NCBI GenBank assembly: GCA_016490735.1
Contig: JAEMWC010000034.1
Span: 401,001-465,000, forward strand
Direction: 5' to 3'
From: Pachyseris speciosa
Lineage: Eukaryota; Cnidaria; Anthozoa; Scleractinia; Pachyseridae
Length of the DNA stretch: 64,000 bases
Below, one piece after another: positions 24,601 through 34,579 of this stretch (within the stretch, counting starts at the first letter, position 1; each line of letters begins with the position of its first letter). The translations under genes and the position numbers were made by a program. A model generated the notes under the pieces. That model did no database searches. It was not told where the DNA came from and saw only the letters and a list, made by a program, of their open reading frames with translations.

Positions 24601-27600
24601 TTGAGTAGCCAATTGACTGATTTCTTCGAGGAAATTAAAAAAAGGACATAGGAAAACAAATACAGTAAAAACCCACATAAAATTAAACCTGTGATGTTCT
24701 GTGACTGGCCGAAATGGTTCTGACATTATTTCATTTGATGCATAGAGAAATCAGATTGAAAAGGTTCTAATATTTCAATAGTTTCTTACCTATAGGGTGA
24801 AAACAATATTACCAATTATTATTTTAGATATGGTGCATCTACAGTTCCAAAATTTGGTCTAATAATCATACTAAACATTTATTTAATGAATTAACTGTAC
24901 AATTTGTACAAGCTTAATATTTATGCAAGTTTTATTGCGATTCTATTCCCATAAAAAATGGATTGGAGATAGGACAGCATGCCTAACCGCGAGAAAGTCA
25001 TTAAACTGTATTTCTTGTGAGAGAATAACAAGCGGGCATTTTCTTAAAAAATATTCAGCAATCACCTTTCTGTAACTCAGAACTTCCATAGCTCGTATGT
25101 AGAGTGGTCCCTGGCCTGAGATGTGTCTCATAACGCGGGCATTCCTCTCCTGACCTCTTTGTACTTGCACAGGCACAACGTTGGAACCTGAACTCTTTAC
25201 AAACTCAAACCTAATAAAAAGACAAATTAAGTATCCTTTAACAAGCGCCTCTCTTGGCCAGCCCACAATTTTGTTCATTCACAAAGGGAAGAGGGGCCGG
25301 TGGAACAATTTTTTTTGACAACCAGCGAGAATTTTTTCTCTCTCCATATTGGTTTCTCATGACTTGTAGTACAATGGTGTAAGGTTATTAGTTTCTGGTT
25401 TACTGCATATCATCTTACATTCTTTAAACAATTTTAAAAATGGTTAAACTTACAGGATCTCTTAACACGGTACGCAACATCGTTTTTAAGGTCCCACAAA
25501 GTGAAAAGATTACAACTTAAGAACTTCAGCTTAAGCTTAACTTAAGCCGCGGCTACACGAGCGATTTTTTGCTTGCGATGGTGATGCGATTTTTTGTAAA
25601 ATTGTCGCGTCGCCGGCGCGCGATGAAAATCACCCGTGTAGCCACCCTCGCACAGGTGATGCGACAGCTCAAAAAATCGCAGAAAAAGAATCGCGAAAAG
25701 TTAAACTCATTCAATTTCTCGCGATTTTTTTCTTGCGACGTTCAAGGGTGGCTACACTTGCGATTTTCATCGCGCGCTGGTGACGCGACAAAATTGAAAA
25801 AATCGCATCACCGGCGCGAGTGAAAAATCGCTCGTGTAGCCGCGGCTTTACATAAAGCCTGTCACTTACCAAATGTCATCTCGATTCGGTTGTTCAAGCG
25901 CTTCCTTAAATAGAGAGGCCAGCTCAGAGTAGAGGCGAGCTTCGCTCCAGTTCTTATCCAATTTGAAGGCGTCAATGTACAGTCCTCTCCTAACTAAATC
26001 CCCTTTTGTGGCACCACGTGGAACTTGCGACCAGTCAGGGTCTGGTAGTAAACAGATGTCTTTGTACACGAAGTGCGGTTGGCTTTCAGCCCTTGGACGA
26101 GAGGGATGACCATTCCTTCTTCCTCCCCCTGGCCATCTACCGACCTGCCTTTGCACTGGGCTGTAGTTTTGCCTTGGGTTATAAGCAACAGAGGGCACAA
26201 CTCGAGTCGTCGACGTAGCCGTAGAAAAACTAGCACTTCCCCGGCGACCTCTCACTCCTCTCGGAATCTGAAATCTGGCGTTCACTTCACTTTCAACTGA
26301 GGTAAATTCGGAATTGCCACTTTCCTCTCCTGTTCCTCCTGAGTTTGCTGATTGTGTTTGTAAATTCGTTACGGCGTGTAGAACACTCCTAACAAAATCT
26401 TGGACGGAGTTGTTTTCCCGATCCGACGGCCGATCCGCCATGTTTTTCTTGAACTTTGCAAAGCACGGGAAAGCGCGGGAAAAGTGCACTACGTCAAATC
26501 ATTTCCGGTTAAAGATCGTAGAAATTTGCTTTCTTGTTCCTCGCCTTTTAGCTGTAGTCATGATTTATCTTTTTAGTCCTATGTCTCTTATAGAATATAT
26601 AATTTAGTTTTCAGTGAATGAAGTATACAAGCAGGTTTTTGGAGTTCCAAACGTATGATCAACTGACTTCCTCTTTCACAAATCATTTCCGCTTCCTCAT
26701 CTTTTAGTTTTAGCTGCAGTTGTCACGCATGAAATAATCTGAGTACGAAATCGATAAATGCTGCTCAACTTCGATTTATCGCACACAAATTGATTTATAC
26801 ATCTTTAAAATTTGATATATTACTCATAACAATGATGAAATTGAACAGAAATTTCATAAATGCACACGTACAATTTTGTCCGTAAATAAGCGCCATAGAA
26901 AGCTCTGTTGCGGGACGTAAATTTTAAAATTCCGTCAAAAATTGAAGTTAATCTTTTATTTAATTTGACACCGTTAATAACCAAAGGAAATAAGATATGT
27001 TGATCTCCTGGGTTAATCTTTTCATGAACGCTCTCAATATTTAGGCAAGAGGTTTCGGAAAATTCCCAATTTCGGCGTTGATTTAGGTTGCCGCCATGCG
27101 CAAAATCCCAAAAAATGCATAAAAAAATAAATAAAAACCTAAACGACCGGAAACATATATTTTTATAACTAGTTCACTTTGGCCTTTATTTTGACAAAGT
27201 TTGGGAAAATCGCTTTTCTTTATCTTGCATACCCTTAGTCGGTCCTTACAGCAAACTGCTCTTAAGACATTTATTCTTCCCTGCTGCATCTTCGGGTGAT
27301 TTCGATAGGAAAAGCAATAGGCCATTTTCGAATTACCTTTGGCCTCATTTTCAAAACGAGTCATGGTGCTCATCTTTTCATATGAAAACGAGAATCACTT
27401 CGTGAATTTTACCGGGGCCACTTTTGCCTTGGCAACCCACGTTTACACTAGCATGCATAAGGGTCGTTTACATCAAGAAGTTTATCGCGGGACATGAAAA
27501 TCTATTTTATCGCAAATATTCTTTGGAGAAAAAAACGTCTAATTACTAACGTGAAAAGAGAAAATGATATTTGCCTGTGTACTCATTTCGGTAATAGAAT

Positions 27601-29169
27601 TACGCCTCGGCTTTCATAAAAATCTTCCCTGCTAGCAGAGGTCTCTTCTGCCAGCAGGGCCGGAAATAAAAATCACGCCGGCCAAGGGCGCCTATGCTTT
27701 GTCGCATAAAAATTGGCATAAAATCTACATTAAATCAAACGGCTGATTCTTAACGATATCCAAAAAGGTTGCGGGCCAAATCTACAAACTTCCAGGGTCT
27801 CGTTTTAATTCCTAAAACGGACAAATTACTTCCTTGGCACTTAAAATAAAAAGGAAAAACATAAATCGATGTTTAGGTAGCCTCAGAATGGAAGATCAAG
27901 GTGAACGGAGCCCTCAAACTTTTCTTGTGAATAATTTTTCCTTCCCTCAACCGCGACGAAAACAAGGCGATCGGTGCGCTTTCAAGAGAGTTTTGAATAC
28001 AGATAGCGGATTTAAAGCAGCTGCCTGGACTTTAGAAAACAAAAATGGCAATGTACATATTAGTTGGAAGTTGAATTCAGCTTTTAGCACGATAGGCAAA
28101 GCCACAGCCGATAAAATAACTGCAAAATTTGTGGGAAAAACTCACGCTTTCGCTTTTGCGTGAATAATTAATTCGAACACGCGTTCACGCAGCGAATCGC
28201 GTCTGTGAAATTTCGAACATTTTTTGTGCTTTTAGATAAGTTTTTTTTGCCTCATCTTGAATGAAAATTTATTGTTATTGAACTTCCTGTCGCGTTTCTT
28301 TCATTTGGTTGCCTTCATTTGAGAGTTTTAGTGCACGCTGGATTTGCATTTCTGTACATTTACGGCGACCCCCGTGATTTGTTTGGTTAGTATATTCGCT
28401 TCCCTCAAATATATTTTTATTGAGTCTTGTTCAGCTTCTACGGAACTACTGGGGATAGAGCTAAGTTGGTACTAAATTTACACAGTTGAAAAACGATTTT
28501 GTTCAAAATAATTGCCTTGTTTTTGTCGTCTTTTTGATGTACAACTTTCCTCTTTCTCTCGCTGCGCTGTAAAATTTCGTCGGGCAGCGAAAAAATTATC
28601 CGATTTCTTCTTTTTGAATTCGTTTTACGTGTGTTTTTCGCCGAGGACTTCGGTATAAGAATCGAAGGAATCCTTTTAAAGAGAAACTTTTTTAACATGC
28701 TACTCTTGTTCTTGAGACGTCTTATAAAACGCAGTGAATAAACTTACGTTTTACAAGAGATTGATGTAAAGATAGTTTTGAAATATGTTCGCTTTGATTC
28801 TCGATAAAAGGTTCACTCTCAAGTGCAGTGGTCGCTCATAAATACGTCTCTCAAAAAATCCACTCTTAAGTTTTCGCACATGAAGTAGTCTCTCGTAAAG
28901 GTTGTAGAAGTTTTCTTTCCCTCAAAAGTTATAATCTTTGTCTGGAATGCCTTCGATTGCCTCGAGTAAAGTTACTATGTGCACTTCGAGAAATTTGTCA
29001 CAGCGGAAAGCGGGGCCCTGGAAACGAGACTTTGAAAAAACGAAAGGAACAAACGGCATTTTATGACCGGTTCCAGCCTTCGGCTGGCCCCTGTAATTAG
29101 TTGTCATTCACATGTAAATTAAACTCATTTTCATACGAATGGTTGAGCACCTGGCCTCGCTTTGAAAAG

Positions 29170-29200
<31 letters not shown>

Positions 29201-29425
29201 TCATCATCGCTTTAAGATATCAGCGAACAATTTTCGTCGATTTCCATCTTTAATTCTCGGAGATTGTGTACTCAATCGTATTAGCTTTCCACTTTCCAAC
29301 TCCACAAAGGTATATTCAAGAGGATCGGACGAAAAATCCTCCGCTCTGATCGGGCCATTCATATTCACTTCATGATACATAAACAGTCGAGCAAGAATCT
29401 ACGCATTTCTAGAACCCCCTGAAAC

Positions 29426-29475
<50 letters not shown>

Positions 29476-32112
29476 TGCCTTGCAAACCTTGAGCAAAGGA
29501 GACTGTGGGCACAACACAATACTTATTAGGGGAGGGACAGAAGAAATGTTTAATCCAAGTTTAATGAATAAATTTATCAGAATCGAGTGAGTGATTGACC
29601 TTGAAGTGCCTGCTATACCTCATGGCATGACTACGTCATCCATGAGCTATAAACGGAGGCAAAGCCTTACTGACTCATGCGCTCGCTCTGCATGAGTAAT
29701 TATCACCCAAAGGAACCCCAACAGAAGAAATACTTGGTTCGCTGTGTTTCTGTTGCAGTCTTTGATCGCTATTGGCGCATTACTTGGATGTTTGATCGCG
29801 GGCTCTGTGGTAGACCTGCTGGGCCGGAAAGGTACCATCATCCTTGGAGCAGTACCTTTAGAACTGGGCTGGATTTTGCTGTTGTTCGCCAAGAACCATT
29901 TTATGCTTCTCTGTGGCAGAGTTGTCAATGGTGTGGGATGTGGCATGGAGACACTGGCAGTCGCAGTAAGTAATATCAATGATTATTAACCCCCTTTTCA
30001 GGGACCTGATAAATGATATCAAGGGCTCGGACCTTTTGGGCCCAGGTTCAACTCTAGAGATCAACGGTGTCCACAAATAACTCCAGTTTCCTTTATTTGG
30101 CTGATCTAAGCGCCAAAGGCTGTCAGGTGGACTGTAGGCTCCAAACAGCAACGGTGTAAAGTTCTGGGAATTGTTGGAAATCATTCATTTGCCCACTTAT
30201 GTCGCAAAATGAAGTGAGATTTTAGCCATCATCATCTTTGATCAATCTCTACGGTAGCCTCGCAGCTCCTATAAGCTCTAAATGTCAGTGGCAGGGATAG
30301 TATCGCAGCCCTATTGTTTTAGGGCTAGGGTCCATTGTGAGACCTTGTGAGAGCTGCGAGGTGACCCAATCTCTAAGGAACCTCGCCTACCTCAACCCCT
30401 CCCCACCCGAGAAAGAAAGAGACTAAGTGGCGCCGCCGCCAATAGACCGAGATATATAATTAAGGCATTTTGGGCTTGGTAGCCTGCCCGGTTTAAAATG
30501 TAAAGCGCAACCGTGCTGATGCAAGATTAATTATTGATAAATAGCCTTCCGGTCTGAAATCCACTTTTGACAATTAATAATAATTCAATCATATTCTTTC
30601 TTAGGTATATATTACTGAAATTTCGCCAGCTCACCTTCGTGGAAGGCTTGGTTCGCTGAATATGTTAGCTGTAACCATCGGAATGATACTGGCATACTCT
30701 GCAGGGTGTCTGTTTAGCTATGAATGGCTGTCGTTACTGGGTTGCATTCCACCCGCTTTTGTATTATTGCTTATGGTTTGGATGCCGGAGAGTCCACGAT
30801 GGTACCTAGAGAAACGACGGAAAAGCGACGCCTTGAAATCGTTGCTATGGTTACGAGGAACCCAGTTCGGTATCCAGGAAGAATGCCTTGCCACTGAGGC
30901 ATCACTAGGTAATGAAAGGGCATAGGGTGGGGATTTGATTGTCACTTTAAGCCCGTAGGCAGGGCCTTTGACTAATTTCAGCTCCTCAGATTTTCTTGAA
31001 TATTCACTGGAGAGATTTTTCCGCGTGAAGGACATTTACACTGTCAAAACCCCGCCCTTCCCTGGCTAGCATTGATAGGTACATAACGCAGTTAGAAGGC
31101 GATAAAATCTGTAACTGCTGTGGGTTTCAGAACTATAGAAAATTACTTAGAGAAACACAAATTATTTTAAAAAATACACTGATTTTATGGAGGGTTCCAG
31201 TTAATTTTTCCGTCCGACCCCAATCACTCGCACCGCAAGTGTTTCAAGTATTTTAATAAACTCTAACACCTGAAAGGGCTCGTCAAGATATCAAGTTGAA
31301 AAGTAAAATTGTCAAGCTTGCTTGGGTTTGGTTTTCGGATTACGGTTTTTCTTTCGACCAGTGAGACTGATAATTCTGGGCCCGGCATCTGACGTTAAAG
31401 TTTTTAAGTAGCCCAATTCTTTAGACTGATTTTGTTTTATCATATTTCAGAAAACCATCAGCCAATGACGTACCAAGAATTTTTCACTGCTCCAGTCATA
31501 AAGCCAATCATGCTTAGTGTGGGTTTGTTATCTTTCCAACAATTCTGCGGAATCAATGCAGTGCTATTTAATGCTGCTGACATTTTCTCCAAAGCTGGAC
31601 TCAGTGACGCCAAACTCGCTTCATTACCTCTCACCGCGGTACAACTCATCGGTAATTTGTTAACTTGTTTTCTCGTGGACCGAGTTGGAAGATGTCTTCC
31701 ACTTTGGGCTTCGGCACTGGGAATGGCAACATCTCTAATAGGCCTGGGCGTTTATTTTGAAATTAACGGGACGGTTTCGAATATTTCCTGGCTGTCCATA
31801 CTCTGTTCTGTGTTATTTTGTTTTTTCTACTCCTTGGCTTGGGGCCCAATACCCTGGGTAGTCATGGCCGAAATAATTCCCTTAAGAGCTCGTGGACTGG
31901 GCACAGGTCTCTCCACTGTTGCATGCTGGGTGACGCTCTTTTTGGTGACAAAGACTTACGTCACGCTTGATTCTGCGTTTGGAGATCAAGGAGTGTGTTG
32001 GTTTTATGCGGGGTTGTGTTGCGTTGCGTGTGCCTTTGTGGTCCTGCTTGTCCCTGAGACGAAGGGAAGATCACTGGAAGAGATTGAGTCAAGCTTTCAA
32101 GCTCCGCCATGA
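6431..32112 (+). CDS. GLUT6/GLUT8-type facilitative sugar transporter (MFS), complete
   Basis: Four exons join in frame: 6431-6661, 29759-29965, 30605-30908 and 31451-32112 (phases 0, 0, 1), giving 467 aa, the usual size for this family. It should move hexoses across a membrane by facilitated diffusion through 12 membrane spans. Hallmarks in order: an N-terminal acidic dileucine signal [19 protein letters not shown] in span 1, DLLGRKG after span 2, [37 protein letters not shown] before the central loop, QQFCGIN in span 7, [24 protein letters not shown] in span 10, and [12 protein letters not shown] after span 12. In mammalian GLUT8 such a dileucine keeps the transporter on internal membranes; the same here is inference. 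Intron 1 is 23,097 bp and is filled with mobile elements, but both splice sites are intact, so the gene looks functional. Confidence 0.93.
6662..7056. other. start of transporter intron 1, nothing recognised
   Basis: AT-rich intron sequence between exon 1 and the first mobile element. No gene or repeat is recognised. Confidence 0.5.
7075..7690. repeat. left subterminal array of AGGATCTTTAAAGATC-like motifs
   Basis: Dozens of GATC-centred 8-12 bp motifs (AAGATCCT, AGGATCTT, AAAGATCTTT) are packed with little unique sequence. A longer unit of about 100 bp recurs near 7400-7640. Short-motif clusters near transposon ends are often transposase-binding sites; that role here is inference. Confidence 0.7.
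10925..11490. repeat. right subterminal array of AAGATCTTGGCAAGATC-like motifs
   Basis: The same kind of GATC-rich array as at 7075-7690, with a recurrent CTTGGCAAGATCTGCAAAGG-type unit of roughly 60-70 bp between 11000 and 11400. Together with the left array it frames the element at 7057-11496. Confidence 0.7.
11497..12624. other. intron DNA between two mobile elements, nothing recognised
   Basis: No gene, inverted repeat or tandem array is recognised. Overlapping short open frames at 12337-12603 on both strands show no familiar motif. Confidence 0.4.
12629..12986 (+). repeat. left terminal inverted repeat of the HECT transposon, outer part
   Basis: It matches the reverse complement of about 26895-27261 with small indels, including an AT-rich run near 12760. 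It stops abruptly at 12986, where the nested element begins, and resumes at 18216. Confidence 0.88.
14209..14330. repeat. short inverted-repeat element (GTAGCCTGCGTAGCTGGCGG)
   Basis: It starts with GGTAGCCTGCGTAGCTGGCGG-type sequence and ends with the near complement CCGGCAGCCAGGCTA. The family is common in cnidarian DNA. Another piece of the same terminal motif lies at 14393-14415. Confidence 0.55.
14872..15003. repeat. MITE with TAGCCTGCGTGGCAGGCGCT ends
   Basis: The ends TAGCCTGCGTGGCAGGCG and CGCCACGCAGGCTA are inverted copies around a purine/pyrimidine-rich centre. It resembles the element at 14209 and sits in the core of the nested transposon. Confidence 0.6.
15780..16044 (+). repeat. 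direct duplication of about 115 bp
   Basis: The segment from GAAATTTGTTCTGGCTACTT through AACTCCGTCTTCTCCGTGAA occurs at 15780-15895 and again at 15928-16044, almost identical, 148 bp apart. This is a recent local duplication in non-coding DNA. Confidence 0.7.
16268..16545 (-). mobile_element. tRNA-derived SINE, minus strand
   Basis: Read on the minus strand it has a pol III B-box-like GGTTCAAATCCC, a second GGTTCAAGTCC, the segment CAACTGGTTTGCCTCCGGCC and a 3' tail of ATTATC repeats at 16268-16285. I recognise this as a widespread cnidarian SINE type. Small open frames over it are not genes. Confidence 0.65.
18216..18578 (+). repeat. left terminal inverted repeat of the HECT transposon, inner part
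   Basis: It matches the reverse complement of about 26548-26893, including segments such as CCTGCTTGTATACTTC and TCTATAAGAGACATAGGACT. It joins directly to 12986 once the nested element is removed. Confidence 0.88.
18651..20982 (+). CDS. integrase-fold (DDE) transposase, two exons, intact
   Basis: Exons 18651-19441 and 20178-20982 join at a phase-2 GTAAGT/CAG intron to give 531 aa without stops. Order of parts: an N-terminal helical region; a helix-turn-helix around [20 protein letters not shown] (about 160-180); a second HTH-like part with [20 protein letters not shown] (about 225-245); then an rve-like catalytic core [28 protein letters not shown] and [12 protein letters not shown], with D267, D325 and E360 as the likely catalytic triad. 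It should cut and join the ends of the surrounding element. I know this family as uncharacterised integrase-core proteins in cnidarians and fishes. The start is uncertain: an out-of-frame ATG with a better context lies at 18670 and stops after eight codons, so the true N-terminus may be frameshifted. Confidence 0.88.
21735..26441 (-). CDS. HECT-type E3 ubiquitin ligase with CUE-like segment, carried by transposon
   Basis: Six exons join in frame on the minus strand: 26441-25870, 25210-25066, 24255-23853, 23483-22915, 22720-22318 and 21988-21735, 781 aa. All borders are GT-AG and the phases fit. The ATG at 26441 has a good context (AACATGG). The N-terminus is low complexity (residues 1-110), then a [29 protein letters not shown] conserved block, a CUE-like ubiquitin-binding segment [10 protein letters not shown]...RAINKLLE at about 337-369, the HECT N-lobe ([24 protein letters not shown]) and a C-lobe with the catalytic-site motif [12 protein letters not shown] (Cys747). 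It resembles G2E3-like HECT proteins. It is expected to transfer ubiquitin; its target and why a transposon carries it are unknown. The gene faces the transposase and ends 752 bp from it. Confidence 0.87.
23765..23791. repeat. poly-T run in a HECT intron
   Basis: 27 consecutive T (poly-A on the HECT sense strand) lie in the intron between exons 3 and 4. Confidence 0.9.
25546..25850. mobile_element. MITE in HECT intron 1, TTA target site
   Basis: Perfect long ends AGCCGCGGCTACACGAGCGA and the complement frame about 300 bp that also contains internal inverted GTGTAGCCACCCT / AGGGTGGCTACAC. TTA lies on both sides, as in PIF/Harbinger-type insertions. It sits entirely in the intron, so the HECT frame is unaffected. 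Confidence 0.75.
26548..27261 (-). repeat. right terminal inverted repeat of the HECT transposon
   Basis: A continuous 714-bp inverted copy of the split left repeat. The HECT promoter and 5' UTR must lie between 26442 and this repeat or inside it. Confidence 0.88.
27316..29200. mobile_element. element with inverted ends AATAGGCCATTTTCGAATTA
   Basis: About 85 bp at 27316-27400 is repeated in inverted orientation at about 29115-29200 (shared AATTACCTTTGGCCTC, CGAG, GGTGCTCA and TATGAAAA). The 1.7-kb interior has an open frame at 27834-28163 (109 aa) with no recognisable domain. It is probably a non-autonomous DNA element. Confidence 0.5.
29201..29758. repeat. end of transporter intron 1 with a (CAT)n microsatellite
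   Basis: A run of about fifteen CAT units lies at 29427-29473. The rest is unremarkable intron up to the pyrimidine-rich acceptor TGTTTCTGTTGCAG before 29759. Confidence 0.8.
29759..29965 (+). CDS. sugar transporter exon 2 (spans 2-3)
   Basis: It encodes 69 residues, [15 protein letters not shown] through METLAVA, with DLLGRKG in the loop between spans 2 and 3. Donor GTAAGT at 29966, phase 0. The following intron (29966-30604) holds nothing recognised. Confidence 0.9.
30605..30908 (+). CDS. sugar transporter exon 3 (spans 4-6 and PESPRW)
   Basis: It starts [16 protein letters not shown] and ends in the central cytoplasmic loop after [14 protein letters not shown]. Phase 1 donor GTAATG at 30909. 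The next intron (30909-31450) holds nothing recognised. Confidence 0.9.
31451..32112 (+). CDS. sugar transporter exon 4 (spans 7-12, C-terminus)
   Basis: It encodes the whole C-terminal half in a single exon, with QQFCGIN, DRVGR, WGPIPW and [12 protein letters not shown], and ends in TGA at 32110. An N-glycosylation-like NGT/NIS pair lies in the loop after span 9. Confidence 0.92.
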
Positions 32113-32451
32113 ACTGCTGGGGAGAAGGGTTGGTGGTGTTTTAGGGGGGGGGAGGGGGAGGAGGGGATGGGGCTTGGGCGGGTGATAACTCTAACTGAAA
32201 TGTTTGAGCAAAACATGATTTGACTTAAAGTCAACGATTACATTGATCGGTTTTAAAACCATCAGAACTTTAATTGATCTTGATCCTAAGGATGACTGGA
32301 CAGTTCAAAGATTAGTGAAAGACCGTGCAAATAGTATATAGTTCAAAATATCCACACTACTGGTCTATTTTATTTATTTACATGTTGTATTTTTTGTAAA
32401 TAACACAATTAAACTGTTATTATTTATTTCAAAACGTTTTAAATTGACTCA

Positions 32452-32457
32452 AATAAA
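32452..32457 (+). terminator. polyadenylation signal of the sugar transporter
   Basis: AATAAA lies 340 bp after the stop codon in AT-rich sequence. A G-rich stretch (32144-32180) occurs early in the presumed 3' UTR. Confidence 0.55.
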
Positions 32458-33133
32458 GCTAAGCAGTTGGTAAAAACTTTATATTAAAATTCACCACTGA
32501 AATTTCACATTGTTGGTGTATGTGGGGGTAGGGGTGTGTGGGGGAGGCAAGTATTCTAGTAAATGCTTCTTTTTTTTAACTCCATTAACTCAGTAGTGGA
32601 CATGGCCCGTTGACCTCAGCCTTCAGTAAAACGCTTCAAATGAAGCTATTCCAGTTCTCTTTTCCGAGTTGATCTAATAATTTACTTCTTACCAAAGTTT
32701 TTTAAACACCCTCGGCTAAAGTACGACACATAATTACACTGCAAATTGTCTCAGTATATTGGTACTCCCGAAAATCGAGAGTGAGCCTAACATACGATAA
32801 AGGTCTAAGATATTTCGCCATTAGTTCGAAATTTGTTGAATCAGTTGATGTTTCGGTGGACGGATGATGATGTGGATGACAGTGATAGCGTGCCAACCAC
32901 TCGAGTAACCTGTACTCTTCCAGACGTTTGTTTTCATTGGTCCCTATGACCTGTAGCTTCTTTTGTTATCAGGGGAGGGGGGTTGTTTGCGTTGTATCAT
33001 CTATTGTTTCTTTCTCCAATCACAGGCTGCGTCTGTTTACCAGCGCTGGTGATTCGTTGGAATGACCGAGTTTTTTAGAAAGCTTGGTATACTTGTCTTA
33101 TCATGGTGTCTTACAGGCCTCGTCAGTTTACCA
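32458..33133. other. intergenic DNA after the transporter, nothing recognised
   Basis: No coding or repeat structure is recognised apart from a GT/GGGG-rich stretch near 32515-32545. Confidence 0.4.
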
Positions 33134-34174
33134 GGCGTAGTCAATCGATAAACCGATAATCGATAACAATCAATAATAATCGAAGATTGATATCGATTTC
33201 CGATACCAATCGATAGAAATCGATAAAGAATAAAGTTGTGAGATCGATTGATATCGATTTTCTATAGAAATCGGTAATGATTGTTTTATCGATTGTGAAC
33301 GATTATTATCGATTGGTATCGGTAAAGATTTTTGTCACTTTACTGATGTCTGTATGGTTTTATCGAGTCAGTTCGGCAGTCATCATAGTATGCAATAGCC
33401 ATATGTGTGAATGATATATGAAATAAATCATATATGAACTGCGGAAATGAAATGAAGAAATGATCCTCGCAGTTGTGAACGCAATTTATGCAATTGAGTA
33501 AAGAAGCCTGAAAATATTCAGGACTTCAACGGGGTTTCAACCCTCGCGATGCCGGTGCGATGCTCTACCAGCTAAGCTATGAAGCCACTGGTCAACGTTG
33601 GGAGCAGGTCAATTATGAGTTCATATGTTCCCGTGAAAGAAATGAGTGTGAATGATACATGAAATAAACATCACAGTTTTACACTGATAATCAACAAAAT
33701 GCAAAAAGAGCAAAAACAATAACAGGAACAATTTGGTATGTTTATAGATCTTCAGCTTCTCAATCAGAGCAGTTCATAATACCAGAATATGAAGTCGAGG
33801 CCACTGAGATGTCAGCGATTTAGCGGGTTACAATGTCCGTGCATTTGTCGCATTGAGTTGGATTCTCATCTACGCGAGATTGCCACAGAAGAAATGCAAG
33901 ATGCAGTCGACAGTGCTGCATTAATTGAATGGACATGTTAAAATCTTTTGAAACCCGAGAAAATCAACAACGCGATGAACAATCCCCATAGACTAGAAGC
34001 TGAAATCAATAATAACATGTTATCGATGTTTGCCAATCGATAACAATCGATGAATGTTTTTTCTTGTGATATCGATTGTTATCGATTTCCGATATCAATC
34101 GATAGCAATCGGCGATTGATATCGATCAAATCGATTGATTTCCGATATCGTTTTCTATCGATTGACTACGCCTA
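33134..34174. mobile_element. MITE-like element with ATCGAT-rich ends
   Basis: The ends AGGCGTAGTCAATCGATA and the complement TATCGATTGACTACGCCT are inverted. Both subterminal regions (33145-33345 and 34015-34165) are packed with ATCGAT/GATATCG motifs. A SINE is inserted in the middle. About 1.04 kb, non-coding. Confidence 0.7.
33403..33670 (-). mobile_element. tRNA-derived SINE, minus strand, inside the ATCGAT element
   Basis: On the minus strand a tRNA-like head carries an A-box TAGCTTAGCTGGTAGAGC and a B-box-like GGTTGAAACC. It is followed by CCGTTGAAGTCCTGAATATT and ATTGCGTTCACAACTGCGAG, sequences I recognise from a very abundant coral SINE. The head is too altered to be a working tRNA gene. 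Confidence 0.75.
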
Positions 34175-34401
34175 GAAGTTTGGCCCATAAGACGAACGCT
34201 GGCGTAGCTTAAACGTGCTAAAGCGAATGAGAAGGTAGTTGGGCCTTGAGGTATAGCACATTCTCGTACTTTCCTGTTAAGTCGAGTCCATTGTTTTCGA
34301 GCTATGAGCGTATGAGGGGTGATTACCGCCAAACGTCGTTTTCATTTTGTGGAGGTGTTTTCCATTCTGTTGTGGTGATTTTCGTTTCAATTCAGTCGTT
34401 T

Positions 34402-34498
34402 CGCCAAAGTCAATTTATCACAATTCAACTCATCCGAATTCAATTTAGCGAATTCAATTTATCGGAATTCAATTCATCGGAATTCAACTCATCGGAAT
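34402..34498 (+). repeat. minisatellite of GAATTCAA(T/C)TCATCG units
   Basis: Six imperfect units of about 15 bp centred on GAATTCAA. It immediately precedes the broken HECT-family segment at 34580. Confidence 0.75.
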
Positions 34499-34579
34499 GT
34501 TACAGCGGTGTCAAACAGTCTGGTCAGCTGTTTTGAGGAGTGGTCGCTCAGTCCTCTTCAGCTCGAAGTGTCGCGTTCG

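Larger units (their letters stand above)
12629..27261. mobile_element. HECT-carrying DDE transposon with long TIRs and TTAA target site
   Basis: The outer ends are inverted copies: GAGCAGTTTGCTGTAAGGAC starts at 12629 and its complement ends at 27261. Similarity stops exactly at a TTAA on each side (12625-12628 and 27262-27265), the signature of a TTAA target-site duplication. The right inverted repeat is 26548-27261 (about 714 bp). The left one is 12629-12986 continued at 18216-18578 (about 721 bp), because a second element (12987-18211) split it. Without that insertion the element is about 9.4 kb. It holds two convergent intact genes, an integrase-fold transposase (+) and a HECT ubiquitin ligase (-). 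TTAA targets are known for piggyBac and Kolobok, but the transposase here looks like neither. It lies in intron 1 of the sugar transporter. Confidence 0.88.

Noticed and set aside
26442..26489. HECT start 16 codons further upstream
   Set aside because: That frame begins with GTG, not ATG; the ATG at 26441 has a good initiation context.
12629..27261. piggyBac or Kolobok identity based on TTAA alone
   Set aside because: The transposase has an rve-like core with HTH regions and lacks features I would expect for either family; TTAA alone does not decide.
27834..28163. 109-codon open frame inside the element at 27316-29200
   Set aside because: No recognisable domain and no evidence of a transposase; kept only as a note in the element's entry.
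33541..33600. tRNA gene on the minus strand
   Set aside because: A- and B-box-like sequences are present, but the cloverleaf arms are degenerate and the flanks match a tRNA-derived SINE.
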